Assembly (NCBI GenBank): GCA_041389885.1
Contig: JAWKRB010000044.1
Location: forward strand, 1-55,631
Direction: 5' to 3'
DNA: 55,631 nt
From: JAWKRB01 sp041389885
GTDB taxonomy: Bacteria > Myxococcota_A > Polyangia > Polyangiales > Ga0077539
Shown: piece by piece, positions 53,301 through 55,631 of the stretch
Layout: each line of letters opens with the position of its first letter
Position numbering within the stretch: position 1 is the stretch's first letter
Position numbers and translations under genes: made by a program
Notes under the pieces: model-generated
What the model was told of the DNA's origin: nothing
The model's database searches: none
Seen by the model: the letters and a program-made list of their open reading frames with translations, nothing else

Positions 53301-54161
53301 GGTGCCCGCGGGGCACATCAGCGTCGTCGTGGTGCCGCAGACACCGGCCCTGCACGTCGCGGTCTGACCCGTCTGCGTGGGGCAGCGGTTGCCGCACATC
53401 ATGCAGTTCTGCGGGTCGGTGCTGAGGTTGGTCTCGCAGCCGTTCGCCGGGTTGCGGTCGCAGTCCGAGAAGCCCGCCATGCAGGTGAAGTCGCAGGTGC
53501 CCGCGCGGCACACCGCCACCGCGTTGGGGGGCACGGTGCAGGCGCGGCCGCAGCCGCCGCAGTTCATCGCGTCGGTCTGCGTGTTCACCTCGCAGCCGTT
53601 GGCCGCGTTCATGTCGCAGTTCGAGAAGTTGGCCGCGCAGGTGCCGACGCCGCAGCGACCCATCGAGCAGGACGCGGCGGTCACGTTCGGCGGCATCATC
53701 GCGGTGCAGCTCGTGCCGCAGGTGCCGCAGTTCGACGTGTCGATGTTGAGGTCGGAGCAGATGCCCTGGGCGCCGCTGCCGCAGCGGTTCTGACCCGGCG
53801 GGCACACGCGCTCGCAGCTCGGCGCGCCGGCGTCGCCCGCGGTGATGCAGTCGAAGCCCGACACGCAGGCGTTGCCGCAGGCGCCGCAGTTGTTACGGTC
53901 GAGCACCGAGACGCAGGCGCCGTTGCAGAGCTGCTGCCCCGAGGGGCAGGCCTGGCAGACGTTGCTCACGCAACTCAAGCCGTTCGCGCACCCGTTCGAC
54001 ATCAGCCCGGACGCGTCCAGGCGGATGCCGGCGTCGAAGCGACAGCAGGGCGATCCCGCGATTCCGCACGCGCCAGCGTCCCGTTCTGTTGGATGTTCGA
54101 TCGAACAGCCCAGCACGAAGAGCGCCAGGGCAACTCCCAATCTGCCGAAGAAGGACCTCAT
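50316..54161 (-). CDS. Giant cysteine-rich repeat lipoprotein (NCGxCGxxC units)
   Basis: A 1281-residue protein starting at the ATG at 54161 with signal peptide and lipobox VLGC; the frame open to 54263 is ignored. By eye there are about 23 units ending in NCGACGxxC. Two flavours alternate: one with CNTGFANCDSNASNGCE before it, and one with CPTGQTACGSNCRDL. A final block of CCSGTVCGSG and CCAGNACNGGLTC closes the protein. Such proteins are a myxobacterial speciality and are often mislabelled in databases. With over 150 cysteines it should be an extended, disulfide-stiffened rod on the surface; function is unknown, adhesion being inference. It is divergent from the OmpA/TSP3 gene. Confidence 0.88.
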   Translation of the reverse strand: MRSFFGRLGVALALFVLGCSIEHPTERDAGACGIAGSPCCRFDAGIRLDASGLMSNGCANGLSCVSNVCQACPSGQQLCNGACVSVLDRNNCGACGNACVSGFDCITAGDAGAPSCERVCPPGQNRCGSGAQGICSDLNIDTSNCGTCGTSCTAMMPPNVTAASCSMGRCGVGTCAANFSNCDMNAANGCEVNTQTDAMNCGGCGRACTVPPNAVAVCRAGTCDFTCMAGFSDCDRNPANGCETNLSTDPQNCMMCGNRCPTQTGQTATCRAGVCGTTTTLMCPAGTADCDTMAGNGCETNTNTGVPGTGQIAHCGACGTTCNFPNGQNRCLAGQCVLGTCNANFANCNGDQEDGCEADVRTTLAHCGACGASCGGRFANAVPTCTAGACALASCNTGFANCNNMAVDGCEIDTRNNPLHCGRCGAACAAGEQCISGACTLICPTGQTNCSGRCVDRNTDNQNCGTCGRACGPGQLCSNGTCQTSCAVGQTVCSGSCRDLTSDRANCGACGRACGNGQVCTNSVCVLSCPTGQTACGSNCRDLTNDAANCGACGTSCTGRFANSTPSCVGSACALGACTGTFANCDGNATNGCETNTATSLANCGVCANACSFANASATCSNGRCALGTCNSGFGNCDGIAENGCETNLNTSVGNCRTCGNVCTTTTPGLVPVCTAGTCGTALGTCPAGTADCNAMAGDGCEVNTSTSLANCGACGQACSRANAAQTCTGGVCVLGACNTGFGNCDGDAVNGCETNTRTSITHCGGCGRPCFFANATATCTNSVCGLGTCNTGFANCDSNASNGCEASLQSDRLNCGACGRQCASGEVCSAGVCTLSCATGQTNCSGSCVNPATDRANCGTCGNACAAGTICQGGTCVLSCPTGQTACGSTCVNTTNDNANCGACGNICTGGRICTGSACACPSGQTLCGGTCVDTRSDPANCGPVNMSSCNMTCASGQVCSNGVCGTICSGGLTNCSNACVDTSTSLTNCGACGTTCSLANATNSCTGGNCGITSCNTGFANCNSTTGDGCEVNITTSATNCNGCNNNCNTLPGVASASCVASSCANLTCQAGRGDCNSNTADGCESTLATDTVNCGACGTNCTSLPQVATATCAASTCSVTTCNANFGNCDSMSSNGCETDLRASNTNCGACGATCPNGTSNTVNNTCLSGRCNCAAGFLDCDSNRANGCESNRLTDPMNCGQCGTVCSGGTPACVFGSCQPSGCGADGQTCCSGTVCGSGLGCAAGTCTSMCGASSQPCCAGNACNGGLTCTAGTCMP

Positions 54162-54271
54162 CGTCGCACAGCCTATCAGGAATCTCGTGACGGTGGTGCT
54201 TCGTGACAGCGCGTCCCGCCGAGGCGCAAATGTCTCGCATTGTGGGAGGGCCTTGGGCATCATCCTCGGTC
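54162..54271. promoter_or_regulatory. Shared upstream region of the repeat lipoprotein and OmpA genes
   Basis: These 110 bp between divergent starts must carry both promoters and are less GC-rich than the flanks. TGATAGGCT on the minus strand near 54170 could be part of an extended -10 for the repeat gene, but no convincing -35 is seen. Confidence 0.35.

Positions 54272-55631
<1,360 letters not shown>

Noticed and set aside
50316..54161. Regularly spaced DNA repeats that might be taken for a CRISPR array
   Set aside because: Repeats are imperfect, unevenly spaced and lie in one long open frame that encodes Cys-rich units; no cas genes are present.
51873..54206. 777-residue plus-strand open frame opposite the Cys-rich repeat gene
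   Set aside because: Its Ala/Val/Gly/Arg repeats just mirror the Cys-rich repeats on the coding strand. No start context or domain supports it.

Overview
The window looks like chromosomal DNA of a very GC-rich, GC3-biased Gram-negative bacterium with an elaborate secreted and lipoprotein repertoire: RCC1-repeat proteins, cysteine-rich repeat lipoproteins, PSI-repeat and FG-GAP lipoproteins, an IgGFc-binding-type lipoprotein, and an OmpA protein with thrombospondin-3 calcium repeats. That mix, with the Asp/Ala-rich tethers after the lipobox, is typical of Myxococcota, most likely a Polyangia/Sandaracinaceae-like lineage. This is inference; no rRNA, tRNA or taxonomic marker is present. I see no plasmid, phage, IS element or CRISPR. 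About 40 genes fill nearly all of the sequence.

Layout. 1-2.6 kb: two tandem RCC1-repeat secreted proteins, the first cut by the left edge. 2.7-5.4 kb: a secreted (alpha/alpha)6-barrel glycosidase. 5.4-8.2 kb, minus strand: glutathionyl-hydroquinone reductase, a lysophospholipid-acyltransferase-like protein and an SDR epimerase. 8.25-12.1 kb, plus strand: a four-gene run with two unknowns, a PP2C phosphatase fused to a cyclic-nucleotide-binding domain, and a FecR-like lipoprotein. 12.1-17.4 kb: TlpA-like thioredoxin, an outer-membrane protein with a recognisable promoter, a di-haem cytochrome c peroxidase-like protein coupled to a lipoprotein, and a membrane-associated methyltransferase. 17.5-21.5 kb: a tight MoxR ATPase / metallopeptidase-VWA / LRV-solenoid trio. 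21.5-26.8 kb: an SDR, then livM, a fused livG-livF, and an IgGFc-type lipoprotein, all overlapping.

26.8-35.7 kb: cytochrome P450, an orphan type VI Hcp, amidohydrolase, trypsin-like protease, O-antigen-ligase-like polymerase, acyl-CoA dehydrogenase and RecD2 helicase. 35.8-40.1 kb: MAPEG protein, TMTC-like glycosyltransferase, a small outer-membrane protein, RhlE-type RNA helicase. 40.2-46.6 kb: FG-GAP lipoprotein with a homopolymer frameshift near its 3' end, a repeat-bearing nuclease-like protein, a PSI-repeat lipoprotein and a cysteine-rich lipoprotein. 46.6-50.3 kb: the mrfA-mrfB (yprA-yprB) DNA repair pair. 50.3-55.6 kb: a 1281-residue protein with about 23 Cys-rich units, divergent from an OmpA/TSP3 protein cut by the right edge.

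The best candidates for something new are the MoxR/metallopeptidase-VWA/LRV trio, the PP2C-cNMP/FecR four-gene module, and the livGF fusion that has no livH or livK beside it and overlaps an IgGFc-type lipoprotein. All boundaries come from reading the sequence; no homology search or folding program was run.
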